DNA of 64,000 nucleotides from Flavobacterium piscis (GCF_001686925.1 NZ_LVEN01000046.1:248001-312000); one strand, 5' to 3'; shown: positions 32,662 through 41,715, numbered from the stretch's first letter. Program-made: numbers and translations. Notes: generated from the sequence alone by a model not told the origin.

Positions 32662-34734
32662 TTATTTTAATAAGTTGTAATTGTTATTTTCTAAATATTT
32701 CAGGATTTCTTTACGGGCATTTTCACTTGTAAATCCAAATTTCTGATCTAAAACAGATGCCGGGGCCGAATATCCGAAATGGTCTAAACCAAATACTTGT
32801 CCGTTATTGCCAACAAGATTTTCTAAGTTAACAGGAAGTCCGGCCGTAAGCCCAAAAACCAATGCATTTTTAGGGATAACGCTTTCCTGATATTCTGAAG
32901 ACTGAGACCTGAAAAGTCCTTCTGAAATAATAGAAGCTACATTTATTTTTAATTTAAAATTTTGTTCCAGTTCATTAGCTGCCTCGATAAGTGTTGCTAC
33001 TTCTGATCCGTTTGCTATTAAAGTAATATCAGGATTTTGATTTGCTTTTACCAGATAACCTCCTTTTTTTGCTTGAGAAGCTTCTTCAAATCTTGTGTTT
33101 CCGTTGGTTGGAAGATCCTTAATATCTTGTCTCGAAAGAATTAAACCTGTTGGTGTTTTTTTATTTTCTAATGCCATTTGCCAGGCCACAGAAGTTTCTA
33201 CAGCATCTGCAGGGCGTAAAGCCAATAAACTCTGATCTCCGGAATGGTTTTTAATTTTCTCTAACAATCGAATTTGCGCTTCCTGCTCAATGGGCTGGTG
33301 CGTTGGTCCATCTTCGCCTACGCGGAAAGAATCATGTGTCCAGACATATTTTACCGGTAATTCCTGAATCGCAGCCAAACGAATTGCCGGTTTCATATAA
33401 TCTGAAAACACAAAAAACGTTGCCACAACAGGAATAACTCCTCCATGAAGCGCGATTCCGTTGGCGATTGCTGCCATCGTTAATTCTGCAACACCAGCTT
33501 GAAGAAATCCTCCGCTAAAATTATTCTTTTGTAAAACCGATGATTTTTTAAGGAAACCATCTGTTTTATCGCTGTTCGATAAATCGGCAGAAGACACGAT
33601 CATGTTCTCTACATTCTCGGCCAGATATCCTAAAACTGCCGCCGATGCATCGCGGGTTGCCGCATTTGCTTTTTGAGCAATTGTACTAAAATCTAATGCA
33701 GGTAAATCTCCGTTAAAAAACTGTTTTATCTTTTCGGCTAGTGTTGGGTTTTGTTTTTCCCAAGCTGAAATTTGTATTTTTCTGTTCGCCGCTTCTGCTG
33801 TTTTATTTTTTAAAATTGCTTCATAATGCGATTCAACTTCTTTATAAACAGCAAATGAATCTTCAGGATTTGCACCTAAATTGACTAATGTTTTTTCGAA
33901 ATTGGCTTTTGTAGCTCCAATAGGTTTTCCGTGCAATTCGCATTGTCCTTCGTACATTGTTCCGTCGGCCGTTACGCATCCTTTTCCCATTATGGTACGC
34001 CCAATAATTAGAGTTGGTCTTTCTAATTCGGCGTGAGCGGCATTTAAGGCAGAACGAATGTGAGTATGATTATGACCATCGATAGTAATTACTTTCCAAC
34101 CCCATGATTCGTATTTCATGGCCGTATTTTCGGTTGTAACCTCATCTGTCATCGATGAAAGCTGTACATCATTCGAATCATAAAACATGATGAAATTGTT
34201 CAGTCCTAAATGTCCTGCAATTCTTCCTGCTCCTTGCGAGATTTCTTCCTGAACGCCGCCATCTGTAATAAAACCGTATATTTTATGATCGAATAAATTT
34301 TCGAATCTTGCCGATAAAAATTTAGCCGCAATGGCAGCTCCAACGCCCATTGCATGACCCTGACCTAATGGTCCTGATGTATTTTCGATTCCTCTTTTTA
34401 CATCAATTTCAGGATGTCCCGGAGTTACAGAACCCCATTGCCTGAAATTTTCAAGATCCGATTTTTCGTAATTGCCAAGTAAATGATATTGTGCATACAT
34501 TAAAGCCGAAAGATGTCCCGCATCCATAAAAAAACGATCTCTAAAAATCCAGTTCATATCACTAGGATCGTATTTTAAATATTCAGAATAGAGAATGTGC
34601 ATGAAATCTGCGCCTCCCATAGATCCTCCGGGATGACCGGAATTTGCTTTTTCGACCATCGAAATAGCCAAAGCTCTTATATTATCTGCTGATAATTGGT
34701 CTATTTTGTTATTCATTTCTAAGTGTAATTTCAA
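32662..34734 (-). CDS. tkt: Transketolase
   Basis: The TPP-dependent enzyme moves two-carbon units between pentose and hexose phosphates. The first Met gives 690 residues; an ATG six codons in (MNNKIDQL, ending at 34716) is an alternative. N-terminal landmarks are KANSGHPGGSMGGADF and GPLGQGHAMGVGAA. The cofactor motif reads TDGGVQEEISQG, a slight change from the usual GDG. The pyrimidine domain carries THDSFRVGEDGPTHQP. It is first in tkt-tal. A consensus -7 element and an AraR-type palindrome lie about 100-125 bp upstream, so this copy looks dedicated to pentose catabolism. A separate housekeeping copy may exist elsewhere. Confidence 0.95.
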   Translation of the reverse strand: MKLHLEMNNKIDQLSADNIRALAISMVEKANSGHPGGSMGGADFMHILYSEYLKYDPSDMNWIFRDRFFMDAGHLSALMYAQYHLLGNYEKSDLENFRQWGSVTPGHPEIDVKRGIENTSGPLGQGHAMGVGAAIAAKFLSARFENLFDHKIYGFITDGGVQEEISQGAGRIAGHLGLNNFIMFYDSNDVQLSSMTDEVTTENTAMKYESWGWKVITIDGHNHTHIRSALNAAHAELERPTLIIGRTIMGKGCVTADGTMYEGQCELHGKPIGATKANFEKTLVNLGANPEDSFAVYKEVESHYEAILKNKTAEAANRKIQISAWEKQNPTLAEKIKQFFNGDLPALDFSTIAQKANAATRDASAAVLGYLAENVENMIVSSADLSNSDKTDGFLKKSSVLQKNNFSGGFLQAGVAELTMAAIANGIALHGGVIPVVATFFVFSDYMKPAIRLAAIQELPVKYVWTHDSFRVGEDGPTHQPIEQEAQIRLLEKIKNHSGDQSLLALRPADAVETSVAWQMALENKKTPTGLILSRQDIKDLPTNGNTRFEEASQAKKGGYLVKANQNPDITLIANGSEVATLIEAANELEQNFKLKINVASIISEGLFRSQSSEYQESVIPKNALVFGLTAGLPVNLENLVGNNGQVFGLDHFGYSAPASVLDQKFGFTSENARKEILKYLENNNYNLLK

Positions 34735-34830
34735 GTTGGTTGGTTTATTTAATAGCAGTTTTGTATTGTTTTTTACAGAATTTTAAAATAGAACGTATGC
34801 TATTTTTAAAAGTAAAAACAAAACAAATAA

Positions 34831-34851
34831 TAAGTGTAAAATTTACATTTA
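34831..34851 (-). promoter_or_regulatory. AraR-type operator before tkt
   Basis: TAAGTGT (34831-34837), 7-bp spacer, ACATTTA (34845-34851). It sits directly downstream of the minus-strand -7 element, over the expected start of transcription. Confidence 0.62.
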
Positions 34852-34859
34852 CAAATGTA
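34852..34859 (-). promoter_or_regulatory. -7 element of tkt
   Basis: On the minus strand this is TACATTTG, an exact TAnnTTTG match, abutting the AraR-type palindrome. Confidence 0.55.
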
Positions 34860-35011
34860 TATAAAATAACTCTACAAAAACAAAAAAATTGTTTCCTTAT
34901 TTTTTTAATTAAAAAATTAGGGATTTAATATATTAAGTGTTCTAATTGTGAGATATTGATTTGTTACATAAAAAACAAACCATATTGGGAGATTGGAAAT
35001 TGGATAGAGAT

Positions 35012-35300
35012 GTCCCTACGGGGCATTTGCGTGGTGTGATAATTTAATCTGCTACCGACCTTTAACTCCTAACGGAGTTATTCAATTAGGATGAAATAAT
35101 CGTGGAAAATAATATTGAATAAATTTTATACCAACGGCTACCAAAGACGACCAACCTTTAACTCCTAGAGGAGTTATCCAATAGAAATCTAAATAATTGG
35201 CGGAAACAATTCTTATAATTATGCGAAAAGAAATATCTCGTAGAGATTATATGTCGGTAGAAATACAATATCCTCCACATTCCAAGATGTCCCGTAGGGA
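35012..35300. repeat. Cluster of five short hairpin repeats
   Basis: The units are GTCCC-TAC-GGGGC (35012), TAACTCC-TAAC-GGAGTTA (35063), TAACTCC-TAGA-GGAGTTA (35159), ATCTC-GTA-GAGAT (35235) and TCCC-GTA-GGGA (35290). Stem sequences differ but pairing is kept. They resemble the cluster at 20904-21063. The pattern suggests a dispersed palindromic repeat family, perhaps of REP type. Confidence 0.7.
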
Positions 35301-35334
35301 ATAAACCAATCAATTAAAATAACATTTTCTCTTT

Positions 35335-36333
35335 TTACAAAGAATTGCGCATCGTGAGAGATGATTTGTTTTCTATTTGTTCTTTCTTTCCTTTAAGGAC
35401 CATATCGGCTAAAATTTTTCCCATTGTTTCAAAGTGAGTCGAAATTGTGGTAATTCCGTTGGCGACAATCTTTTTTAGCGGGGTTTCGTTATAGGATATA
35501 ATGCCAAAATCAATTCCTAATTTCAGGTTTTTTTCTCTTGCTTTTTCGATTACGCGCACTAAATCACGATCATTTGGGATAATATATAAATCGCCCAGAA
35601 TAATTTCGCGATCAGTAAATTCAGTGATGATTTCATATTCAAAATCATATTTGGTACAAAAAGCTTCAAACCCAATTTTCATTCCGAGTGGTTCTCTGAA
35701 ACCGGGAAAAATAAGAATCAACTTTTCGTATTTACCCAGTCTCGACTTTCCTTTAAGCAGTCCTTCAAAAATATCTTTTTCATGATTTTGATAAATTGCG
35801 GGATACAATTTCAAATCAGGATTGGTCTGATCCAGTATGATTACTTCGCCTACTGGTAGGGTTTTTATCAATCTGGCTACATCGTTTAAGTTGGTGGGCA
35901 TAATGATGTATTTTGTATAATTTCCGTTACTGTCGTTTATAAGCTTTTGAAAAACCGGAACATTAAAATGATGAAAGAAAATATCGACCTGAGCATTTTT
36001 TCCAATGTGTTGCAAAAACGAATTATAAATGTCTTCCTTAAAACTATTTAATTCATCAAATAATAAAAAAACCTTTTGTTTTATAGTGGTTTCAACGCTT
36101 TTTACATAATATCCTTTGCCAGGAATGGCGTAAATAATCCCTCTTTTTTTGAGTTCGTCGTATCCTAATAAAACAGTATCACGCGATAATGAAAAAGCCA
36201 GACAAACTTTATTTACAGAGGGAAGCCGGTCGCCTTTTACAAGTTTTTCTTCTTCGATTGCTTTTTCTATTGACAGAATTATCTGCTTATATTTTGGCAA
36301 ACCAATGTTATTCTGAATCGAAATAATATTCAT
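35335..36333 (-). CDS. GntR-family transcriptional regulator with sugar-binding-type sensor domain
   Basis: This 332-residue protein has a GntR winged helix at the N terminus (about 10-75: KYKQIILSIEKAIEE, RLPSVNKVCLAFSLSRDTVLLGYDELKKRG) and a LacI/periplasmic-binding-like sensor domain beyond residue 85. I set the start at the ATG ending at 36333, because the frame's first ATG (36387) lies upstream of the likely transcription start. It is divergent from galM-galK-galT, with about 100 bp between starts and facing promoters, so control of galactose genes is the simplest role. The sensor layout resembles the Bacillus arabinose repressor, but AraR here is a different protein. Confidence 0.85.
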   Translation of the reverse strand: MNIISIQNNIGLPKYKQIILSIEKAIEEEKLVKGDRLPSVNKVCLAFSLSRDTVLLGYDELKKRGIIYAIPGKGYYVKSVETTIKQKVFLLFDELNSFKEDIYNSFLQHIGKNAQVDIFFHHFNVPVFQKLINDSNGNYTKYIIMPTNLNDVARLIKTLPVGEVIILDQTNPDLKLYPAIYQNHEKDIFEGLLKGKSRLGKYEKLILIFPGFREPLGMKIGFEAFCTKYDFEYEIITEFTDREIILGDLYIIPNDRDLVRVIEKAREKNLKLGIDFGIISYNETPLKKIVANGITTISTHFETMGKILADMVLKGKKEQIENKSSLTMRNSL

Positions 36334-36364
36334 AAAAAAGGAAATTTTGGTGCAATATACAAAA

Positions 36365-36381
36365 AACTGGTAGGTACTGGT
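36365..36381. promoter_or_regulatory. Candidate operator of the GntR regulator
   Basis: ACTGGTA occurs twice (36365-36371 and 36375-36381), 10 bp apart and so on one face of the helix. It lies just downstream of the regulator's own -7 and about where the gal -33 should be. Confidence 0.45.
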
Positions 36382-36383
36382 AT

Positions 36384-36391
36384 GCAAACGT
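36384..36391 (-). promoter_or_regulatory. -7 element of the GntR regulator gene
   Basis: On the minus strand this is TACGTTTG, an exact TAnnTTTG match. The start near 36377 supports the downstream ATG at 36333. Confidence 0.5.
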
Positions 36392-36402
36392 AAATAATGT
36401 TT

Positions 36403-36410
36403 CTATTTTT
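36403..36410 (+). promoter_or_regulatory. -7 element of the gal operon
   Basis: TATTTTTG matches TAnnTTTG exactly. Transcription near 36417 rules out the ATG at 36397 and supports the one at 36436. Confidence 0.55.
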
Positions 36411-36435
36411 GGATTTCACTTTTGGCAAAAATAGT

Positions 36436-37491
36436 ATGGAAATAAAACAAATATCGCATTTTCAAAACGGATCTGTATCTAAATCATTTGGTTTAATGCC
36501 TGATAAGGAAGAAATTCTTTCTTTTGAATTATCAAATAAAAACGGAATGAAAGTTCAGGTCATTAATTATGGTGCTACTGTAACTTCATTACAAATTCCG
36601 GTTTCAAATGGTCAGCTTGTTGATGTTGTTTTGGGTTTTGATACTTTAGAATCGTACCTAGCTTCGTATACTTTATCAGGTGCTCCTTATTTTGGAACGA
36701 CTGTTGGCCGTTATGCAGGACGAATTAGTAAAGGTGTTTTCAAGTTAAATGATAAAACCTATCAGCTCAACATTAACAACAACGGAAATGCATTGCATGG
36801 CGGAAATGTTGGTTTTGGACAAAAAGTATGGAATGTTACCAATGTTACTTCCGGCAATAATCCGTCGATTACATTGAGTCTTTTGAGTGAAGATTTAGAT
36901 GAAAATTTTCCGGGAGAATTACACGTTGATTTGACTTATACTTTGACCGAAGAAAACGAACTGAAGCTGGAATACAAAGCAACCACTACAGAAGATACGG
37001 TTATCAACTTAACGCATCATAGTTATTTTAACCTTGATGGTCATGACGGGAATGTTCTGGATCAGACTATGTTTATTGATGCCGAAAAAATGTTAGAAAC
37101 AGATTCAGATAATATTCCTAGCGGAAATTTTACGGCTCTTGCTGATCATGATTTCGATTTTAGAACTACAAAAAAATGTCCTGCTATTATTGACAATTCG
37201 TTTGTAATTGAAGCTACAAATAATGCTGCTGCAAAATTATACAGTGCTAAAAACAACTTGCAAATGAGTGTTTATACGGATCAGCCAAGCGTACATGTAT
37301 ATGTTGGCGGCAAATGTTCTGATGCCTTAACAGGGAAAGAAAATACAAAATATCATGCGTCAAGCGGAATTTGTTTTGAAACTCAAAATTTTCCGGATGC
37401 ACCCAATCAGCAACATTTTCCAAATTCGGTTTTGAAAAAAGGCGAAGAATACCATCAAACAACGGTTTATAAATTCGAAACTATAAACTAA
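36436..37491 (+). CDS. galM: Aldose 1-epimerase, cytoplasmic
   Basis: This 351-residue mutarotase makes alpha-D-galactose for GalK. The landmarks are GNALHGGNVGFG, NLTHHSYFNLDGH with the catalytic histidine, and the Glu in ICFETQNFPDAPNQQHFP. It lacks a signal peptide, unlike the lipoprotein copy at 8881. I chose the ATG at 36436 (MEIKQISHF) because the predicted promoter overlaps the upstream ATG. It is the first gene of galM-galK-galT, a complete Leloir entry set apart from galE, which is not in the window. Confidence 0.94.
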   Translation: MEIKQISHFQNGSVSKSFGLMPDKEEILSFELSNKNGMKVQVINYGATVTSLQIPVSNGQLVDVVLGFDTLESYLASYTLSGAPYFGTTVGRYAGRISKGVFKLNDKTYQLNINNNGNALHGGNVGFGQKVWNVTNVTSGNNPSITLSLLSEDLDENFPGELHVDLTYTLTEENELKLEYKATTTEDTVINLTHHSYFNLDGHDGNVLDQTMFIDAEKMLETDSDNIPSGNFTALADHDFDFRTTKKCPAIIDNSFVIEATNNAAAKLYSAKNNLQMSVYTDQPSVHVYVGGKCSDALTGKENTKYHASSGICFETQNFPDAPNQQHFPNSVLKKGEEYHQTTVYKFETIN

Positions 37492-37548
37492 TATTATTTA
37501 AAGAAAAGTTCAAAAATTACAAGATAATACCCTTTCAATTACATCATA

Positions 37549-38709
37549 ATGAATGACATTTTAGTACAGAACACCACTGCTTTTTTTGAGAAATCTTTTG
37601 GATCAGCTCCTCAAAAAGTAGTACTTTCTCCAGGAAGAATCAACATCATTGGGGAACATATTGATTATAATGACGGTTATGTTTTACCCGCTGCCATAGA
37701 CAAAGTAATTTGTTTTGCTTTTGCGAAAAACGATACCAAAAAATCGCGAATAGTTGCCATCGATTTAGACGAGGATTTTGAAATTGATCTGACTCAGAAA
37801 ATCACATTAAGCGATGTGGTCTGGACCAATTACATCCGAGGCGTTATCAAACAATTGCAGGATAACGGATTTGTGTTTGAAGGTTTCAACTGTGTTTTTA
37901 GCAGTAATATTCCTGTGGGTTCCGGTTTATCTTCTTCTGCGGCTTTAGAATGCGGAACGATTTTCGGAATCGCGGCACTTTTCGATCTAAAAATTGAAAA
38001 AGTTGACATTTCTTTATTAGGACAAAAAGCAGAACACTGGGTAGGTATCAATTGTGGTATCATGGATCAGTTTTCGAGCGTTCACGGTCTTGAAAATAAA
38101 GTGATTAAACTAGATTGTAATACACTTGATTTTGAATATCACAATGCTGATTTTAAAGATTACTCTTTAGTGTTATTTGATAGTAATGTAAAACACTCGC
38201 TTTTTACATCTGAATACAATAACCGAAGAATTGAGTGCGAACAAGGATTGGCTATTATTAAAGAAAATTTCCCTGCAATAAAAAGCTTCAGAGATTGTAC
38301 TGAAGAACAGCTTTTGAGCATTCAGGATAAAATAAGTGAAACTGTTTTTAAAAGAGTGCACTTTGTTGTAAAAGAAATTAACCGCGTAATTAAAGCTTGT
38401 GAAGCTTTGGATAACGGAAATATAGAACTTTTAGGACAATTGCTTTTTGAAACCCATTATGGTTTATCGCAAGAATATGAGGTAAGTTGTGCCGAGCTGG
38501 ATATGCTTGTAGATACTGCAAAAGCTGATGATGCAATTATTGGTTCCCGATTAATGGGCGGCGGTTTTGGCGGCTGCACTATCAATTTGATTAAAAAAGG
38601 TCATGAAAATGAGGTAAAAAGTAAGTTTTCAAATCTTTATTTAGATACATTTGGGATTGAATTAAAATTTTATGATGTAAAAATCTCAAACGGAACAACA
38701 CTACTTTAA
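37549..38709 (+). CDS. galK: Galactokinase
   Basis: This GHMP-family kinase phosphorylates galactose at C1. At 386 residues it has normal length. The galactokinase signature PGRINIIGEHIDYNDGYVLP lies near residues 28-47, the ATP loop PVGSGLSSSAALE in the middle, and the third GHMP motif GSRLMGGGFGGCTINL near the C terminus. It is the second gene of galM-galK-galT, with gaps of 57 and 16 bp to its neighbours. Confidence 0.97.
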   Translation: MNDILVQNTTAFFEKSFGSAPQKVVLSPGRINIIGEHIDYNDGYVLPAAIDKVICFAFAKNDTKKSRIVAIDLDEDFEIDLTQKITLSDVVWTNYIRGVIKQLQDNGFVFEGFNCVFSSNIPVGSGLSSSAALECGTIFGIAALFDLKIEKVDISLLGQKAEHWVGINCGIMDQFSSVHGLENKVIKLDCNTLDFEYHNADFKDYSLVLFDSNVKHSLFTSEYNNRRIECEQGLAIIKENFPAIKSFRDCTEEQLLSIQDKISETVFKRVHFVVKEINRVIKACEALDNGNIELLGQLLFETHYGLSQEYEVSCAELDMLVDTAKADDAIIGSRLMGGGFGGCTINLIKKGHENEVKSKFSNLYLDTFGIELKFYDVKISNGTTLL

Positions 38710-38725
38710 TACCACAAGAATTACA

Positions 38726-39781
38726 ATGAAAAATTTTGACATTAACGAAGATCCACACAGACGTTTTAATCCCTTAATTAATGAATGGGTTTTAGTATCA
38801 CCTCATCGTGCAAAACGCCCGTGGCAAGGACAAAATGAAACTATTTCAACTGAAGCATTACCTAAATATGACCCAACTTGTTATTTGTGTCCGGGAAATG
38901 TTCGTGCTAACGGATTAAATAACCCGAATTACGAAAGCAGTTTTGTATTCGAAAATGATTTTGCTGCCATGAAGCAGGACGAAATTATTTTTGAAGAAGA
39001 TATCAAACATACTTTCTTTAAAGCAAAACCGGAACAGGGAATTTCGAGAGTGGTTTGTTTTTCACCACGACACGATCTTACGTTACCGGAAATGGAAATT
39101 GACGGGATCGAAAATATTATCAGAACCTGGCAAAAAGAATACACTGATTTAGGAAACATAAAATACATCAATCACGTTCAGATTTTTGAAAATAAAGGAA
39201 GCGTGATGGGCTGCAGTAACCCACACCCGCATGGACAAATCTGGGCGCAATCGTCATTGCCAACTCAGGTGGAAAAAACACAAAACAGCCTGAAATCTTA
39301 TTTCGATAAAAACAACAGAACACTTCTTGAAGATTACCTGCAAGCCGAATTGAAAAGCGGAGAACGTATTGTAATCGAGAATGATCACTTCGTGGCGTTA
39401 GTTCCGTTTTGGGCAATCTGGCCTTACGAAACTATGATCATCAGCAAAAGAGCTCTTAATAAAATTACTGATTTTACAGCTGAAGAAGTGAAGGCGTTCG
39501 CTACAATTTTAAAACAATTAACGATTAAGTACGACAATTTATTTAGTACTTCATTCCCCTATTCATCAGGAATTCACCAGTCACCAACAGATGGTTTAGA
39601 CCATCCTGAATGGCATTTCCACATGCATTTTTATCCGCCATTATTGCGTTCGGCAACAGTTAAAAAATTCATGGTTGGATATGAAATGTTAGGCGAATCG
39701 CAGCGTGATATTACACCTGAAAAAAGTGCCGAAATTTTAAGACAACAATCTGATGTGCATTATAAATCGGCTGGCAAATAA
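38726..39781 (+). CDS. galT: Galactose-1-phosphate uridylyltransferase
   Basis: This HIT-superfamily enzyme exchanges UMP between UDP-glucose and galactose-1-phosphate. At 351 residues it is of normal length. H169 in SNPHPHGQIW is the uridylylated residue, and C52 and C55 (CYLCPG) match the structural zinc site. The second domain contains HQSPTDGLDHPEWHFHMHFYPP. It is the last gene of the gal operon; no strong terminator follows before the symporter. Confidence 0.97.
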   Translation: MKNFDINEDPHRRFNPLINEWVLVSPHRAKRPWQGQNETISTEALPKYDPTCYLCPGNVRANGLNNPNYESSFVFENDFAAMKQDEIIFEEDIKHTFFKAKPEQGISRVVCFSPRHDLTLPEMEIDGIENIIRTWQKEYTDLGNIKYINHVQIFENKGSVMGCSNPHPHGQIWAQSSLPTQVEKTQNSLKSYFDKNNRTLLEDYLQAELKSGERIVIENDHFVALVPFWAIWPYETMIISKRALNKITDFTAEEVKAFATILKQLTIKYDNLFSTSFPYSSGIHQSPTDGLDHPEWHFHMHFYPPLLRSATVKKFMVGYEMLGESQRDITPEKSAEILRQQSDVHYKSAGK

Positions 39782-39839
39782 GGTCTAAAAGTCCATTTAT
39801 AATAAAGTCATTTTAAAATTTAACACAATAATTAATTTA

Positions 39840-39860
39840 TAAATGTAAAAAACACATTTG
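39840..39860 (+). promoter_or_regulatory. AraR-type operator before the sugar symporter
   Basis: TAAATGT (39840-39846), AAAAAAC, ACATTTG (39854-39860). Two positions differ from the ideal arms, symmetrically in part. It lies about 29 bp before the -7 element. Confidence 0.5.
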
Positions 39861-39888
39861 TAAATGCTGTATTTATAATTATTTATTT

Positions 39889-39896
39889 TACTTTTG
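39889..39896 (+). promoter_or_regulatory. -7 element of the sugar symporter gene
   Basis: TACTTTTG matches TAnnTTTG exactly. It shows that the symporter is not just the fourth gal operon gene. The leader is about 100 nt. Confidence 0.5.
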
Positions 39897-40004
39897 GCTT
39901 CGTTCTTATTTTAATAAAAAAATAACAGAATAAAAACACATATCACATTTTAAACCAAATTAAACAAACAATCACCTATACTAATTTTTAAAATACTACT
40001 AACA

Positions 40005-41690
40005 ATGAACCAGAACCTCGCTTTCGCAGATTATGCGGTTTTTATTATTTATTTTATCGTAGTTTCTGCCTACGGTTATACGGTTTACCGCAAACGTAAA
40101 CAAGACGAACAAGATGCTAAGGCTTACTTTTTGGCCGAAGGAAACTTAACCTGGTGGGCTATTGGAGCATCTTTAATTGCCTCAAATATTTCAGCTGAAC
40201 AGTTCATCGGGATGAGCGGTGAAGGTTTCTTTTTAGGAATCGCTGTTGCAGCTTACGAGTGGCTTGCTGCTATTGCTTTGATTATTGTAGCAGTTTGGTT
40301 CATTCCTGTATATCTTAAAAATAAGATTTACACGATGCCTCAATTCTTAAAAACACGTTACAACGAATCTACTGCATTGATTATGGCGGTTTTCTGGTTG
40401 TTTTTATATGTATTTGTAAACTTAACTTCTATCCTTTATTTAGGAGCTGTTGCTATTAATGGTTTAGCCGGTGGAGAATACCTGCACGTGATCATGATAG
40501 GTTTAGCAGTATTCGCATTATTCATTTCTTTAGGAGGTATGAAAGTGGTTGCTTATACAGATGTTATTCAGGTTGCAGTTTTGATCATTGGTGGTTTGGT
40601 AACTTCATATATCGCCCTTACAACTGTTGGACAATATTTTGGAGTAGGTGAAAATGCTATTGCCGGTTTCAAAGTTTTAATGAGAGAAGCTCCTGAGCAT
40701 TTCAAAATGATTATTCCAAAACCAACTGCAAATTCTTCTCAGCTTGAAATTGATAAATATTTAACTTTCCCTGGTTTGATGTCTTACCTTGCCGGTATCT
40801 GGATCATTAACTTAAACTACTGGGGTTGTAACCAATACATCACACAAAGAGCTCTTGGTGCTGATTTACAAACGGCTCGTACAGGTATTTTATTTGCAGG
40901 TATGCTAAAATTATTAATGCCATTAATCGTAATGTTACCTGGTATTGCTGCTTATGTACTTTACGTAAACGGGCATTTACCTCAATTAGTTGGAGGAAAA
41001 GACGGAGCTTATTCTGCTGTATTGACTTTCTTGCCAACAGGATTAAAAGGACTTTCTGTAGCGGCTTTAACTGCTGCAATCGTAGCTTCATTAGCCGGAA
41101 AAGTAAACAGTATCTCGACTATTTATACTTTAGATATTCATAAAAAATACATCCAGAAAGATGCTGGCGAAAAACAACAAGTAAACATTGGTAGAATTGC
41201 CGTTTTTGCCGCAATGCTTTTAGCTGTTTTATTTACATGGAATGATATCTTAGGAATTGGCGGAGTTGGTGGATTTACCTACATCCAAAAATATACAGGA
41301 TTCATTAGCCCAGGTGTATTTGCGATGTTCTTCCTTGGTATGTTCTGGAAAAGAACAACTGGAACTGCAGCAATTGTAGGTGTAATTTTAGGATTTGTTT
41401 TATCTGTATTATTCAACGAATATGCTCCAATGTTATTTGGAAACGAAACTTTACTATACACAGCTTATCCTAACGGAAAAGGTGCATTCGAAATTCCTTT
41501 CCATATTTGTATGGGATTATCATTCTTCTTTACAATGTTAGCGATGATTGCAATCAGTTTTGCAGGTCCAAAAGTAAATCCTAAAGCGTTTGAAATCGAT
41601 GCTGAAATGTTTAAAGTAAAACCACAAACTACAGTTTTAATCGTAATTACATTATTAGTGATTGTAGCTTTATACGTTAAGTTCTGGTAA
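40005..41690 (+). CDS. Sodium/sugar symporter, SSS (SGLT-like) family
   Basis: This 561-residue inner-membrane protein with about 14 hydrophobic segments imports a sugar with sodium. The N-terminal AFADYAVFIIYFIVVSAYGYTVYRKRK, the segment AEGNLTWWAIGASLIASNISAEQFIGMSGEGF and the internal WIINLNYWGCNQYITQRALGA are typical of bacterial SGLT-type galactose/glucose transporters. It follows the gal genes but has its own promoter with an AraR-type palindrome, so L-arabinose is a likely substrate, perhaps along with galactose, which it resembles in stereochemistry. The substrate is inference. Confidence 0.9.
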   Translation: MNQNLAFADYAVFIIYFIVVSAYGYTVYRKRKQDEQDAKAYFLAEGNLTWWAIGASLIASNISAEQFIGMSGEGFFLGIAVAAYEWLAAIALIIVAVWFIPVYLKNKIYTMPQFLKTRYNESTALIMAVFWLFLYVFVNLTSILYLGAVAINGLAGGEYLHVIMIGLAVFALFISLGGMKVVAYTDVIQVAVLIIGGLVTSYIALTTVGQYFGVGENAIAGFKVLMREAPEHFKMIIPKPTANSSQLEIDKYLTFPGLMSYLAGIWIINLNYWGCNQYITQRALGADLQTARTGILFAGMLKLLMPLIVMLPGIAAYVLYVNGHLPQLVGGKDGAYSAVLTFLPTGLKGLSVAALTAAIVASLAGKVNSISTIYTLDIHKKYIQKDAGEKQQVNIGRIAVFAAMLLAVLFTWNDILGIGGVGGFTYIQKYTGFISPGVFAMFFLGMFWKRTTGTAAIVGVILGFVLSVLFNEYAPMLFGNETLLYTAYPNGKGAFEIPFHICMGLSFFFTMLAMIAISFAGPKVNPKAFEIDAEMFKVKPQTTVLIVITLLVIVALYVKFW

Positions 41691-41715
41691 AATAGAACGT
41701 TTTAATTCTCTCTAT

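Larger units (their letters stand above)
34735..35334. other. Gap between tkt and the GntR regulator with operator and hairpin repeats
   Basis: These 600 bases hold no convincing gene. The left 125 bp contain the tkt promoter and its AraR-type palindrome. The right half contains a series of short hairpin repeats (35012-35300), listed separately. Confidence 0.75.

Noticed and set aside
34934..34954. TAAGTGT followed by TCTAATT and GTGAGAT
   Set aside because: Only the left arm matches the AraR-type palindrome, and no gene start is close.
36397..36435. Upstream ATG of the cytoplasmic galM
   Set aside because: The predicted -7 element (36403-36410) lies inside this segment, so it would not be transcribed.
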